This document shows positions 35,097 to 45,800 of a stretch of DNA of 64,000 bases, piece after piece. The notes below the pieces were generated by a model that was given only the letters and a program-made list of their open reading frames with translations, made no database searches and was not told where the DNA came from. Origin of the DNA: Rubripirellula reticaptiva. Its GTDB lineage: Bacteria > Planctomycetota > Planctomycetia > Pirellulales > Pirellulaceae. Both the position numbers and the translations under genes were made by a program. Location: assembly GCF_007860175.1 (NCBI RefSeq), contig NZ_SJPX01000002.1, forward strand, positions 1,550,001 to 1,614,000, in the 5' to 3' direction. The stretch's first letter is position 1, and every line of letters starts with the position of its first letter.

Positions 35097-37562
35097 TTAG
35101 AAGAGGTCAAGCTGCTGGTCCATTCGCAAAAGAGGCGCGGCGTTCATGTTCATCTGCCCCAGGATTCGTCCCGCAATCGCCATTCCGCTCAGGAAGGCAC
35201 CTTCCACTCGCGGTCCGCCACACCAGTCACCGCAAGCCCCAATGTTTCGTTGAACGTCCAACAGACAATCAGCGGAAAGTGGGTCTTGCGGAATTGCGAA
35301 TCGCCAACGATGGATTGCCGAGTAGCTTGGCTCAACATTTATTCCACCTACCGCTCGAAAGAATTCTGCGATCAAGAACGATTCGATTGCGCCAGGCGAG
35401 TCTTCCATGTGTGCCTCGGTCCACTCGGCGTCAGCATGCAAAACCCACGTCTCGCGATCGCCGTTCCGACCAGGTTTGCTGTTGTTGCGGGCGATCCATG
35501 ACAACGGCGACTGCTGAACGAAAGCTCCGTCAAAGCCGATGTTCAACGATTGCTCGAACGCCAGCATCACCGCCCAGCATCCGTTCATCTTGACACCGCT
35601 CGCTTGCTCGGCCAGACCTGGGGCGTTTACCAGCAGAGAGGTCGCCTGATGCGAAGGCACTGCAACGACCACGTAATCGAATTCGCCCAAGTCGGATCCA
35701 TCATCGGTAGCGAGCTGCCATTTGTCATTCGCTCGTTCGGGCGCTACGACCTGAGCTCCCAGGCACATCTTCAAGTCTGATGCCAGGTGCTTGCCAAGCG
35801 CACTCATACCGGGCACTGCCACGAAACGTTGGTCACCTACTTTCTCAGAATAGACGACGCCTTTTTCAACGGCAACGATTCGTCCATCCCATCGCTGAAC
35901 GATTCCATCATCGATCCACGATTCGACATACCTTTTGAAGCGACCGTCACGAGCGGTGAAATACTGGGCTCCATGATCAAAGCTGATCGCATCCTCGAGC
36001 CTTCGCGTCGACATGCGGCCACTCACTCCACGACTCTTATCAAAGACGCTGACGTCGCAGCCGTGATCAGCAAGTGTTCGAGCGCACGTCAGACCTGAAA
36101 TTCCAGCTCCGATCACCGCCACTTTCGGAACCGGGTTCCACAGCGGTCGCGTGACCTTGCGTTGGTAGGCGATGGAATCGATTCGTTTGGCATGTTGATC
36201 CGTTGGGCGATTTCGAACGGTTCCATACACAGGTTGCACCGGCGAGAAAGGACGATCGAATTGCCCCAAACACCATAGAATCCCACCATAAGATGCAGGG
36301 TCTCGTCCGTCCAAGGCATAGCGATGGTTCAGATCAATCAAGCGAGCAAGTGCCCGCTTTGCGTCGGGAGTCCACTTCAAGACCGCCTTGCCCCACGTCA
36401 TCCGAACGTTGTTGTGCAACTCGCCATGCATCAACAGAGATCGCTGAGCAGCATCCCAAATCGAATCGCCAGTGCGGCCGCGAGCCATCGTTTCCCACGA
36501 CAATAGATCGCGAGAGTCCCGCTTGTGTTCGCGCAGAGTCTCGCGAGCCCAATTTGGAATCGCCGAGACTCTGCCATGGTCTCGGCGATAATGGCAAAAG
36601 GCGTAGGACAGTTCTCGCCAAATCAATAACTCATCCAGAAACTTCTCAGCGCCGGCTGACTGATCTGCTGTTGCTTCGCGGGCGATTCGCGTGGGAGCCA
36701 CCATGCCGTAGTGAAGGTAAGGCGACATTCGGCTTACCCCATCATCGACGACGTCGTTCCGCCGACGGGCATAGCTTGACAGCCCTTTGTTTCTGAATTC
36801 CTGCCAGCGTCGGTAGCCCGCGATGGATCCGCCGGGCGAATGCGATACGGGACCAATCGAGTGATCAATTTCACACTGACCAACTAAACTGGCGATGTCG
36901 CAGTCTTGCAAATCAATCGGCTCAAACGGCAGGTCGATCGACGCTCGGCCGTTCGTCCCAAACACGGAATTCCCAAGCACGGAATCATTGGGCGGTACTG
37001 AAACTCGCTGCGAATATAGGTCTCTTGTAGCGTCGCGGTATTCAAAAGCACGCTCGTAGCTTCGCCCGACTAACCGCATGGGCACGACACATGCCGTATC
37101 GACAACCACCAACGCACCAGAAATCTTGCGGCTTAGTGAAAGGGTCCAGCTTCGCAGCGGTTCGGTGGGCATGTCTTCGGTAACGACGGACGATGCGTTT
37201 TGCGCGAGCGTCTTCAGATGCGGACCGCGATGCCCCGACCGTTCAACATGCAAGGCGTAAGGAAGGTTTCGCCTAGCCATTTCCAACTGCACATCGCGAG
37301 CCCCCTGCAAAACAAACGTGTGATGACGATCTGATGCGAACGGGTATCGTTCAGAAAGTCCCTGGTAGACCAACAGCGGCAATTCCAAACGATTCGCAAG
37401 CTCGATCGCAACATTGAGTGCCGGGTTTTCGTCTGTGCGGATTGCTGCCCGCATCCAGTAGAGGACAAATTCACCTCGGCTGGGCACTTGGTTGGGACCA
37501 ACCAATCGTGTTCGTTCCAAAAGGGGCTTGGGAAGCGAATGATAGATCCCGCCGTTGTCCAT
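35097..37562 (-). CDS. class II CPD photolyase fused to renalase-like FAD oxidoreductase
   Basis: This is an 821-residue fusion. Residues 1-470 are a class II cyclobutane pyrimidine dimer photolyase: FVLYWMRAAIRTDENPALN, a helical FAD domain with LIWRELSYAFCHYRRDH, and the class II end HGELHNNVRMTWGKAVLKW plus RYALDGRDPASYGGILWCLG. After a short linker, a second FAD fold starts with KVAVIGAGISGLTCARTLAD (GxGxxG near residue 485), then DKSRGVSGRMSTRR and a C-terminal GDWCGGPRVEGAFLSGM, as in bacterial renalase-like/NAD(P)-binding amine-oxidase proteins. The latter may supply reduced flavin or detoxify oxidised NAD(P)H; this is inference. ATG 37562 is preferred over the TTG at 37583. It is divergent from a second photolyase gene. 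Confidence 0.88.
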   Translation of the reverse strand: MDNGGIYHSLPKPLLERTRLVGPNQVPSRGEFVLYWMRAAIRTDENPALNVAIELANRLELPLLVYQGLSERYPFASDRHHTFVLQGARDVQLEMARRNLPYALHVERSGHRGPHLKTLAQNASSVVTEDMPTEPLRSWTLSLSRKISGALVVVDTACVVPMRLVGRSYERAFEYRDATRDLYSQRVSVPPNDSVLGNSVFGTNGRASIDLPFEPIDLQDCDIASLVGQCEIDHSIGPVSHSPGGSIAGYRRWQEFRNKGLSSYARRRNDVVDDGVSRMSPYLHYGMVAPTRIAREATADQSAGAEKFLDELLIWRELSYAFCHYRRDHGRVSAIPNWARETLREHKRDSRDLLSWETMARGRTGDSIWDAAQRSLLMHGELHNNVRMTWGKAVLKWTPDAKRALARLIDLNHRYALDGRDPASYGGILWCLGQFDRPFSPVQPVYGTVRNRPTDQHAKRIDSIAYQRKVTRPLWNPVPKVAVIGAGISGLTCARTLADHGCDVSVFDKSRGVSGRMSTRRLEDAISFDHGAQYFTARDGRFKRYVESWIDDGIVQRWDGRIVAVEKGVVYSEKVGDQRFVAVPGMSALGKHLASDLKMCLGAQVVAPERANDKWQLATDDGSDLGEFDYVVVAVPSHQATSLLVNAPGLAEQASGVKMNGCWAVMLAFEQSLNIGFDGAFVQQSPLSWIARNNSKPGRNGDRETWVLHADAEWTEAHMEDSPGAIESFLIAEFFRAVGGINVEPSYSAIHRWRFAIPQDPLSADCLLDVQRNIGACGDWCGGPRVEGAFLSGMAIAGRILGQMNMNAAPLLRMDQQLDLF

Positions 37563-37773
37563 TCTGTCGCCCAAATTTGGCAAAGTTCAAAGAGTTTTTC
37601 AATATTGTAGAGATCAGACAAGACCACCTCGGTCCACGCGACGAAATCGGCAAACGTGGTGGCTCTCCGGTCCATTTCCCCTGTGGCTACACTTTCACCG
37701 GTCCGCTAGCAAGACGCACTGAACCGAAAAAAGACGCCGATTGAATTCATCGAGATGCGAAGCCAAAGAAATA

Positions 37774-39261
37774 ATGATCCTGCTGATTTTCCCAAACCAA
37801 CTATTTGCCAAGCACCCCGGTCTCGAGCTCAATCCGTCTCGCGTGATCCTGTTTGAGGACCCTCTCTTTTTTTCAGATCACCGTTACGCGATGCGTTTCC
37901 ATAAGCAAAAACTGTGGTTGCATCGTGCCAGCATGAAACGGTACGAGGCTGACCTTCAAGAGCAAGGCTACGAGACGCAGTACGTCGACTTCGGAGCCGA
38001 ACTCGCTGACCAGCTAGCGAAATCGATCGATCCGAAGGACCGGCCAGACCATACGCTGTGCTACATCGATCCGACGGACTTCGTTTTGCAAAAGCGTCTT
38101 CACAAGGCATGTGAAAATCTGGGCATGGACGGACAAGTACTGCCCAACCCCGGATTTCTTAACTCACCTGAGCAGAACCGGGAATACCGCGCTGGCAAGA
38201 AACGATGGTTCATGGCTGACTTTTACAAGTGGCAGCGTCAGCGATTGGACATCCTGATGGACGGTGATCAACCGCAAGGTGGCCAGTGGAGTTTCGACGA
38301 CGAGAACCGAAAGAAGATTCCCAAGAAACTGCTCGCGACCGTCCCAGAGATACCGACGCTTGATCGGGACAAGATAGACGACGAAGCCCGCGACTACGTG
38401 GCGAAACGTTTCTCGGATCATCCGGGCAGCCTCGACCAACTCTACTATCCCACGTCGCATCGATCCGCAAAGAAGTGGCTAGATCACTTTCTGGCCAATC
38501 GCTTTGACCATTTCGGCGACTACGAAGATGCAATCGCCGCCGGCGAGTCGTGGCTCTGGCATAGCGTGCTGACGCCGGCGTTGAATACTGGCTTGCTAAC
38601 CCCCGACGATGTGGTCGATGCATCCATTGCTTATGCCGAAAAAAACACTGTTCCACTAAACTCGCTGGAAGGATTCTTGCGGCAAGTCATTGGCTGGCGC
38701 GAGTTCATGCGGGCGACCTATGAAGATCTTGGCGTTCCCATGCGAACGACCAATCGATGGCAACACCATCGAGCCATGCCCGACAGTTTCTACAATGCAA
38801 CGACCGGCATCGCCCCAGTTGACGATACGATCCGGCGGATTCTGGATACGGGCTATTGCCATCACATCGAGCGTTTGATGGTGCTAGGCGGCTTCATGTT
38901 TTTGTGCGAAATCGATCCCGATGACATTTACCAATGGTTCATGGAAATGTTCATTGACAGCTACGACTGGGTAATGGTTCCAAATGTTTATGCCATGAGC
39001 CAAAACGCTGACGGAGGAAAAATAACGACGAAGCCGTACTTTTCGGGATCGTCGTACATTCGCAAGATGAGCCACTACAAAAAAGAGCCGTGGTGCGAAA
39101 TTTGGGACGGCTTGTATTGGCGCTGGATCTGGAACCACGTCGACGAATTGAGCAAGAATCCAAGGTGGGCGATGATGTGTAGCATGGCAAAGAAAATGGA
39201 CACCACGAAGCGAGAGCAACACTTGTCCAAGGCCGAAAAATTTCTAGAGAAACTTCGCTAG
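37774..39261 (+). CDS. cryptochrome/deoxyribodipyrimidine photolyase-related protein (DPRP)
   Basis: This 495-residue protein belongs to the FeS-BCP/PhrB-type photolyase-related family: ILLIFPNQLFAKHPGLELN, RFHKQKLWLHRASMKRYEAD, a photolyase FAD domain with EGFLRQVIGWREFMRATYED, and FIDSYDWVMVPNVYAMSQ with ADGGKITTKPYFSGSSYIRK. PhrB repairs (6-4) photoproducts and uses a 4Fe-4S cluster bound by four cysteines. Here the expected CxxC loop is replaced by YKKEPWCEIWDGLYWRW with one Cys (C441), so the cluster is probably absent. It would still bind FAD. The ATG at 37774 follows an AGAAAT run; an upstream TTG is unlikely. It is divergent from the class II photolyase fusion, separated by about 210 nt, which may contain a light- or stress-responsive promoter. 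Confidence 0.88.
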   Translation: MILLIFPNQLFAKHPGLELNPSRVILFEDPLFFSDHRYAMRFHKQKLWLHRASMKRYEADLQEQGYETQYVDFGAELADQLAKSIDPKDRPDHTLCYIDPTDFVLQKRLHKACENLGMDGQVLPNPGFLNSPEQNREYRAGKKRWFMADFYKWQRQRLDILMDGDQPQGGQWSFDDENRKKIPKKLLATVPEIPTLDRDKIDDEARDYVAKRFSDHPGSLDQLYYPTSHRSAKKWLDHFLANRFDHFGDYEDAIAAGESWLWHSVLTPALNTGLLTPDDVVDASIAYAEKNTVPLNSLEGFLRQVIGWREFMRATYEDLGVPMRTTNRWQHHRAMPDSFYNATTGIAPVDDTIRRILDTGYCHHIERLMVLGGFMFLCEIDPDDIYQWFMEMFIDSYDWVMVPNVYAMSQNADGGKITTKPYFSGSSYIRKMSHYKKEPWCEIWDGLYWRWIWNHVDELSKNPRWAMMCSMAKKMDTTKREQHLSKAEKFLEKLR

Positions 39262-39310
39262 CGTTCCTGTCGCTGTACGCAATCATGCGATCACCATCAC
39301 CATCATGCTT

Positions 39311-39724
39311 TCAGCTTTCTGTCTGATCCGATGATTGGACTTCTTGGGGTGAAGTGGCGGATTTCGACAAGCAATCTTGGACCAATTGATAAAGTGCCAA
39401 TCGCTCAGATCCCAATCCAGTAGCCTGCCGTTCGTCCAAGTAGTTGGCCACCTCAATGTCAGACAATCCCAAGTCTCGCAAAACCTCTCGCAGGTCCTCC
39501 CAGGTTGGCAACCATACCATGATCTCCGTGAACCGCTTCACGCCGCCAACGATTCGCATGAAGTAAGAGTAGTTTAAAATGAAATAGACTTTTTCTTGGA
39601 ATGGTGACGACTGTTCGCAAAACCCCGTTTCGTCAAAAACGTAGTGTCCCGCCTGCGGTTCCCATGGCAAGCCACACTCATGTAGCCGTTTCGCGGCAAC
39701 AATCTCATCTTCTGTAAAACGCAT
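39311..39724 (-). CDS. conserved hypothetical protein
   Basis: This is a 137-residue soluble protein. It has an even composition with several Trp and Phe residues (HECGLPWEPQAGHYVFDET, EKVYFILNYSYFMRIVGG, MVWLPTWEDLREVLRDLGL) and a Ser/Gln-rich disordered end. The sequence is well formed and ATG-initiated, so I believe it is a real gene, but I do not recognise the family. It sits between the DPRP photolyase and the Nei-type glycosylase genes, convergent with the former. There is no motif for DNA binding or catalysis. Confidence 0.72.
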   Translation of the reverse strand: MRFTEDEIVAAKRLHECGLPWEPQAGHYVFDETGFCEQSSPFQEKVYFILNYSYFMRIVGGVKRFTEIMVWLPTWEDLREVLRDLGLSDIEVANYLDERQATGLGSERLALYQLVQDCLSKSATSPQEVQSSDQTES

Positions 39725-39905
39725 TGGTCAACTCGCTTTCGATTGCAAACTGCTCGGCCACCCTGCGGCACCGTCGCCCACGACTCCGTCCCAATTTCAG
39801 ATGCACAGCCCCGGATAACGTCCAAGGCATCTTAGAGGAATGGCAATAAAGGCGGCGATTTGCCATGGCACTTCAAATGTCGCGTCGCGATTGCATTGCA
39901 ATTCG

Positions 39906-40703
39906 CTAGCTTCGCATTTTCTGACATTTACTGCACGCAAAGATTTTGCGGTTGCCCAGCAACCAGTCTTCGATTTTTGTGTTGCAGTTTCGGCAATTTG
40001 ATTGTTTGTAAACGCAGAGACGCTCTGAAGATTTCAATTTGCTAAGAGGTTTGTTGAAAAGCCCAGGGTCGACCGTGATGATCCGATTGTATTTAACGCC
40101 GGTCTTTAGCAGGTTACCGGTTAACTCCCATAAGCAATCGAACTGCTCACGAGAAAGCTGATTGGCGGGCGTCTCGGGATGAATGCCGAGCAAGAAAAGG
40201 ATTTCAGCTCGGTAGATATTTCCAACACCCGCAATGACCGATTGGTTCAACAATAGCGTGCCAATCGCAGATCGACTTCGACTCATACGCTGCCAGAGCG
40301 TTTCGGGGCACGCATCTTTGCACAGCGGATCCTGCCCGAGCCGATTCTTAATCGCGACAAACTTTTCCGCATCGATCAGTTCGCAGCAGGTGGGGCCGTT
40401 CAAGTCGAACGAACGTTCTTGCCCGACCATCCGCACCCTTACCGCGCCGCGAGGCTCGGGAGCAGGATTTTTATGAATGCGGAATTTTCCATACAGCCCC
40501 AAATGGATGTGAACAATTTCCTGCGGACTCCAGTGGTAAAACAAATGCTTGCCGCGCGCCGTCACATCTTGCAGTCGACAACCGTCAAGTGTTCTTGCTT
40601 CCGCTCCGAATCGTCCTTGTGGCGACGTTAAGCTGATCGTTTGACCAGAAAACCAAACCCGATGGTCGCGGGCGATCCGGTGAATCGTGTGTCCTTCAGG
40701 CAT
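39906..40703 (-). CDS. Fpg/Nei-family DNA glycosylase-lyase (Nei-type)
   Basis: This 265-residue protein begins MPEGHTIHRIARDH. In the family Pro2 is the nucleophile that forms the Schiff base after Met1 removal and Glu3 is the general acid. The FAPY/H2TH domain follows with NQSVIAGVGNIYRAEILFLLG, and a zinc finger ends the protein (CVYKQSNCRNC and CSKCQ, four cysteines). The MPEGHTIHR start is typical of endonuclease VIII/Nei, which removes oxidised pyrimidines and cleaves the strand by beta,delta-elimination. ATG 40703 is used. The neighbouring photolyases fit a local DNA-repair theme. No frameshift is visible. Confidence 0.93.
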   Translation of the reverse strand: MPEGHTIHRIARDHRVWFSGQTISLTSPQGRFGAEARTLDGCRLQDVTARGKHLFYHWSPQEIVHIHLGLYGKFRIHKNPAPEPRGAVRVRMVGQERSFDLNGPTCCELIDAEKFVAIKNRLGQDPLCKDACPETLWQRMSRSRSAIGTLLLNQSVIAGVGNIYRAEILFLLGIHPETPANQLSREQFDCLWELTGNLLKTGVKYNRIITVDPGLFNKPLSKLKSSERLCVYKQSNCRNCNTKIEDWLLGNRKIFACSKCQKMRS

Positions 40704-41013
40704 CAACGGTTTCGGTTAAGGGAGGAGGCATGGTCTTGGCAGTGACAATCCCACAGACCGAGGTGGTTTCACCTCACCATCACCCACTACGATAAGCGTT
40801 CGCTAGGCGAGAGTTACCGCAAAATGGAATTGTCGGCATTTTATTGGCTTGTCAATGCCAATGTCCGTGATAACGGTTGCCGCCAGCGAACGGCCCACTG
40901 CTTTACGAAAAACGAAACGACAAAGCAGGCAAATGCAAACACACCGCCAAGGTCACCCCATGAACACCGTACGATCCCAAACCAAGCCGTCTCTGTATCA
41001 CGAAAAGATCCGC

Positions 41014-42570
41014 ATGAACGGTTTTAGGTCGATTCGAACCGTCGCCAAAACCGCGATCGTGCTGCTTGCGTTAGGGGTTTTCTCTCAACACGTCTCAGTT
41101 GCCCATCAGGCGTTTTCAGACGACGCACCAAACGTGCTGTTCATTGCGGTCGATGATCTGAACGATTGGGTCGGCGTGTACGGCGGGCATCCCCAGTGCA
41201 GAACGCCTCACATCGACCGTTTTGCAGAAACAGCAATGGTCTTTCGCAACGCAAGTTGTCCTGGCCCGGTATGCGGTCCATCGCGATCGGCACTATTGTC
41301 AGGTTTCATGCCGGCGACAACAGGACTGTACGGCAACGCCAACAACATGCTCGATTCGAACATCGTGCAGTCACATGCAACGCTGCCAGAATACTTCTCC
41401 CAGAACGGTTACCGGACCATCTCTCGCGGCAAAATCTTTCACGCTCACACCACAGGGAACGGATCGGATCAGGGGCAGTGGGCGTTTGATGTGTGGCAGA
41501 ATTCCAAAGGCGGCGGAAAGCCGGACCCCGCACAACTCAATTTTCGTGACCAAGGCATCGTGAACGGAAAAAAGCTGGTGAACCCAAAGCACACTGAAAG
41601 CGGTGGTTCAAGCTTTGCCTTCGGGCCCCTGCTGGGCGGGAACGAAGGTACGAAAGACTATGAAACGGCGAAGTGGTTTGAGGGAAAATTGAAAGAGGAT
41701 TTTGACAAACCGTTCTTCATGGCGGTCGGTTTCTCGAAGCCGCATCTACCGTTTTACGCGCCTCAGAAATATTTTGACCTCTATGATCTCGATTCAGTGA
41801 AGGTTCCGGAATACCGGATGGACGACCTCGACGACATTCTGACCCCCGATGGTAAGAAGGCATTCAAACCGCATGTTGATTTTCAGTGGTGTCAAGAATA
41901 CGGGGTCATGAAGGAAGCCGTTCGTGCCTACATGGCTTCGATCAGTTACGCGGACGAATGTGTGGGCGTTGTCCTCGATGCATTGGCCAATAGTGCTCAT
42001 GCCGAAAATACGATCGTCGTCATCTGGGGCGATCATGGCTGGCACCTTGGCGAAAAACTGAAATTCCGCAAAGCGTCACTGTGGCGAGAATCCACCCAGT
42101 TGCCGCTGATCATTCAAATCCCTGGAATGAATCAGCGACAGGATTGCACCCGAAACGTGAATTTGATTGATCTGTATCCGACGCTCATCGAACTTTGCGG
42201 TCTTCCCGAAAAGAAACTCGACGGCACCTCGATTGCGCCGCTGTTGGATGACCCGAGCCTTGCCTGGCAACCAACTATCACGACTGCGGGAAAAGGCAAT
42301 CACAGCGTGATGTCCGAACAATGGCACTACATCACTCGAGCCAACGGAGTCGACGAACTGTACAACCTTGAAAACGATCCGATGGAGTGGACCAACCTGA
42401 TCCAGACGACTCCGCAAGAAGCCGAAGTTGTCATCGCAAAATTGAAATCCTTCCTGCCCAAAAGCGACGCCGCCGTGGTTAAATCTCGCTTCGCTAAGAA
42501 TGCGGCAAAGCAGGGTGGCAAGATCGACGAAACAATCAAGCCGCGCCGCGATCAATCGAAACTCAAGTAG
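41014..42570 (+). CDS. iduronate-2-sulfatase-like sulfatase
   Basis: This is a 518-residue exported sulfatase. A signal-like segment (TVAKTAIVLLALGVFSQHVS) precedes NVLFIAVDDLNDWVGVYGG with the calcium-binding Asp-Asp. The formylglycine motif is VCGPSRSALLSG (Cys at about residue 87). Later parts include FFMAVGFSKPHLPFYAP, VVIWGDHGWHLGEKL with the metal Asp-His, and FRKASLWRESTQLPLII, all typical of the iduronate-2-sulfatase branch that also acts on algal sulfated sugars. ATG 41014 is chosen just before the signal; ATG 40960 with an AAGG upstream is a reasonable alternative. The C-terminus is Lys-rich. It is convergent with the kinase-WD40 gene. Confidence 0.92.
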   Translation: MNGFRSIRTVAKTAIVLLALGVFSQHVSVAHQAFSDDAPNVLFIAVDDLNDWVGVYGGHPQCRTPHIDRFAETAMVFRNASCPGPVCGPSRSALLSGFMPATTGLYGNANNMLDSNIVQSHATLPEYFSQNGYRTISRGKIFHAHTTGNGSDQGQWAFDVWQNSKGGGKPDPAQLNFRDQGIVNGKKLVNPKHTESGGSSFAFGPLLGGNEGTKDYETAKWFEGKLKEDFDKPFFMAVGFSKPHLPFYAPQKYFDLYDLDSVKVPEYRMDDLDDILTPDGKKAFKPHVDFQWCQEYGVMKEAVRAYMASISYADECVGVVLDALANSAHAENTIVVIWGDHGWHLGEKLKFRKASLWRESTQLPLIIQIPGMNQRQDCTRNVNLIDLYPTLIELCGLPEKKLDGTSIAPLLDDPSLAWQPTITTAGKGNHSVMSEQWHYITRANGVDELYNLENDPMEWTNLIQTTPQEAEVVIAKLKSFLPKSDAAVVKSRFAKNAAKQGGKIDETIKPRRDQSKLK

Positions 42571-42856
42571 CTTCGATCGTTTTCACCCGCCTCACTCGCT
42601 ACGGACTCGCGTTGTATGTCGATCATCAAAGGCCGAGCGGGAAAACTAGTGCCCGATTTCGATGTCGAGGACGACAGTCACTTTTTGCTGAGCCCTAATC
42701 ACTCTTCGACCACTCAAACCCAAAATATGCTTCACCAAGTCTCGTAAAACGCTCACCGTAGCGTAATCGTTTTGAACATTCGCCGAGCTCGATGGATCAC
42801 TCAAGAAACGGTTTTCTACTTTTACGCAGTAGCAGCCCCAAAAAACGTAGTGACGA

Positions 42857-45800
42857 TTAGTTCGACGGGAGCGTTGTTTGCGGATTAGTTAAGGCCGGTA
42901 GATTTAAAAACCTTAGAGCGCCGCGATGTGAATCCAGCGGTTTGTACAGGCCACACTGATGCATCAACAGCACGCTCGCATCATCGGAAATGGACATGCT
43001 TTCCAAGCCTCCGATACTGTCACCTGTCCATATGGTTCCCAGGCATCGCACGGTCTCCGAATCCCAAATCGCCACGTCGCCCGTGTCGCTGCCAGTCAAG
43101 AAACTATTGCCGTCCGGTGATAGCGTGATCGACTCAATCACGCGACTGTGATGCAGCTTCGATTCAAGTGGCACCCACGGTCGACTGCACTTCAATAGTT
43201 CAAAATTCTTGTCAAGCATTCGAACTCGGCCGTCCTTGCCCCCGACATAAATCAGCTGCTTGTTTCGATCGAAAGCTAGACATTGAACAAAGTTTATTCC
43301 GGGCTTGCTAATGACCGATGATTCGGGCGAATGTTTCAAGACGTGAATCGTTTCGCCGAGCGTCACGACCGTCTGGTCGTCGGCGAAGTAGGCTGCTTTG
43401 ACAGACGTCAAAGTTTGATCAATCACATCCGGCTTGATGCTTTGTATTTCTTGGTTATCAGGTGTGCATTCGAATCGAACACATTGAATGCGACCAAAGC
43501 CCCGGCAAAGACAGATTTTCTTGTCCGATTCATCACAGACAATCTTTACCGCAACCAACGACTCGTCGTCCAATGGAACACCGGGCTGAATTTTCGAGGG
43601 GATGTCGTGCCAGTGAACGGGCGTGTTTGCGACACCCGAAACTGGCACTCGACCGATGATTGCGCCGCCTTGGTCGAATCCGACTGCAATCCAGTCGTCC
43701 TCGCCCCACGGTCCGCGCGGCATCACAGCGATGGATCTGGCCCTCAATCGATTCGCTTTCCGAATGCAAATTTGTTTTTTCGTTTCGACATCGAATCGCC
43801 AAATCGATCCGTCATAGCATCCGACGAAGGCAGTACGTCCATCCGCCGTCATCGCGGCCACGATGGATCCGTCATCAAATCGAATTGCGTTTTCCGTAAC
43901 GGGTTTCGGTAAGGCATAGGAGAAAGCCACTGTGCCGTCTTCGCTCCCGCTAGCGATCACCCCGTCATCGTTGATTGAAATCGCTGTGATCGGTTGGTCG
44001 TGAATGACACGGTAAAGGGCGGGAGAAACCGTGATCGGCTTTTGGATCGTTTCGTCGTTGGTTTGTTCGTCTCTAGGTTGTTCGACACTGGATTGTTCAT
44101 TGACGACATCACTCAAGTCCCAAACCACGATGCCGCCACCAGACGTTCCGGCTACCACGAACCGACCATCCGCCGAGATTCGAACAACAAGTGTTTCACC
44201 GTGCGGACTTTCGAGAACAATCGGCAACCCGGTCTCACCATTTTCTGGGGCCGAATTAACATCGTAAAGGCACACCGCGCCTCGTGCCGACAACGATACC
44301 GCGACCCATCGACCATCGCCTGACCTCGCCATTCGGTAAAATTTTCGCCATTTGGGCGGCACAAAGCGGTTGAGCACGTCCCCGGTTTCAGTTTTTCGAA
44401 TGACGACTTCGCCACTATTGGGCATGTACATCAAGTCCTGGCCTGTTTCAAAGCAAAGATCATTGCTTCGAGACTTGGATTCGTAGACGCCGGTCCGGGC
44501 ATTCGTTTTCCAGTCATAGGTTTCCAGCGGCTCGTATCGCGTTCCGACAGCAAGTCGCTGACCATCACCTGAAAACGCCACGGACTCGACGGTAGTCTTG
44601 AACCCCGTCAAATTTACATCCAAACGTTTTGACTTGGCATTGCTGTCAGCCGTTCCAAGCAACGTGGGCCAAAACTCAACTTGATTCGATGGTCCAAACC
44701 ATGAGAAACTCGTTGGAACCGAGACACCAACTGCAAACAAGCTTCTGTCAGCAGAAACGTCTAATGCGTATATCTTTGTTTTCGGATCCAAGGCAATTTC
44801 TTTAACCATCGCGCCGTTGCTGCCTTGATAAACTCGAATCAGATTCTGTTCGGCAACGATGGCGAAAAGATCCGTCCCAGATAGGGGAACGATTTCCGAG
44901 ACGCGAGTATCGAACGATTCGCCTCGGAACCAGTCAGCTGTCGAAATCGCCTTTAAAATACGAAAATCGAAACGATCTCGCCAAGCGTCACTGACGTAAC
45001 GTTCGATCTCGCGAATTCGGTCGATTGCTTCCGCGTCATCATTGCGCGCGATCGAGGCGAACGCGTGTTCCAAATCCGATCGATACGCAATATTGATTGC
45101 CTTGGACTCGGAAGTTGCTTTTTGATCGAGCGCAAGCTCTAAGGATTTACCCTGGGTTCTCAGACGCTGGTTCGTGTTCGCGAAGTAAACCAAACTCGAC
45201 ATCGCCAACACGATCATTGCGAACACCAACAGCGATGACCACGGCGACTGTTTCGCAACACCTACGCTTCTTTCCACAACCGATCGCGGCCGAGCATGCA
45301 CCTCGCGACCTTCGCGCCAACGAACCAAATCGTCCACAAAGTCTTGTACCGAAGCATAGCGGCGGGTGAGATCGCGGCGAATTGATTTCAAGCAAATCGC
45401 CACCAGATCGCGAGAAATTGGCGGAGCCTGAATCGGCAGCGATTCAATGTCGCCGGTACAGATCTCAGCCAGCAACTCGACCGAATCGACTGACTGAAAC
45501 GGCAACCTTCCGACCAACGTTTGGTACAGCAACAGTCCCAGCGAATACACATCGGCGATTCGAGCATCGGCACCTTTCAGTCCCATCAGTTGCTCGGGAG
45601 CCATGTAGATGATCGTGCCACCGATTCGCCACTGGTCGCCCACGTCCGATTCCCAATTCGCATTGGTGACCAATCCAAAGTCGGTCAACCGAGGCGTGAA
45701 TGGTAACGGTGAGTCCTTCGCAGTATCGGCAACCAACATGACGTTGCCGGGCTTGATATCGCGGTGTACCAAACCACGACCGTGTGCGTGCGAGACTGCT

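Noticed and set aside
37214-37675. 153-residue minus-strand frame near the photolyase start
   Set aside because: It is an out-of-frame shadow of the real class II photolyase gene.
39291-39306. CAC/CAT run resembling a poly-His tag just after the DPRP stop
   Set aside because: It is outside any real gene; low-complexity coincidence.
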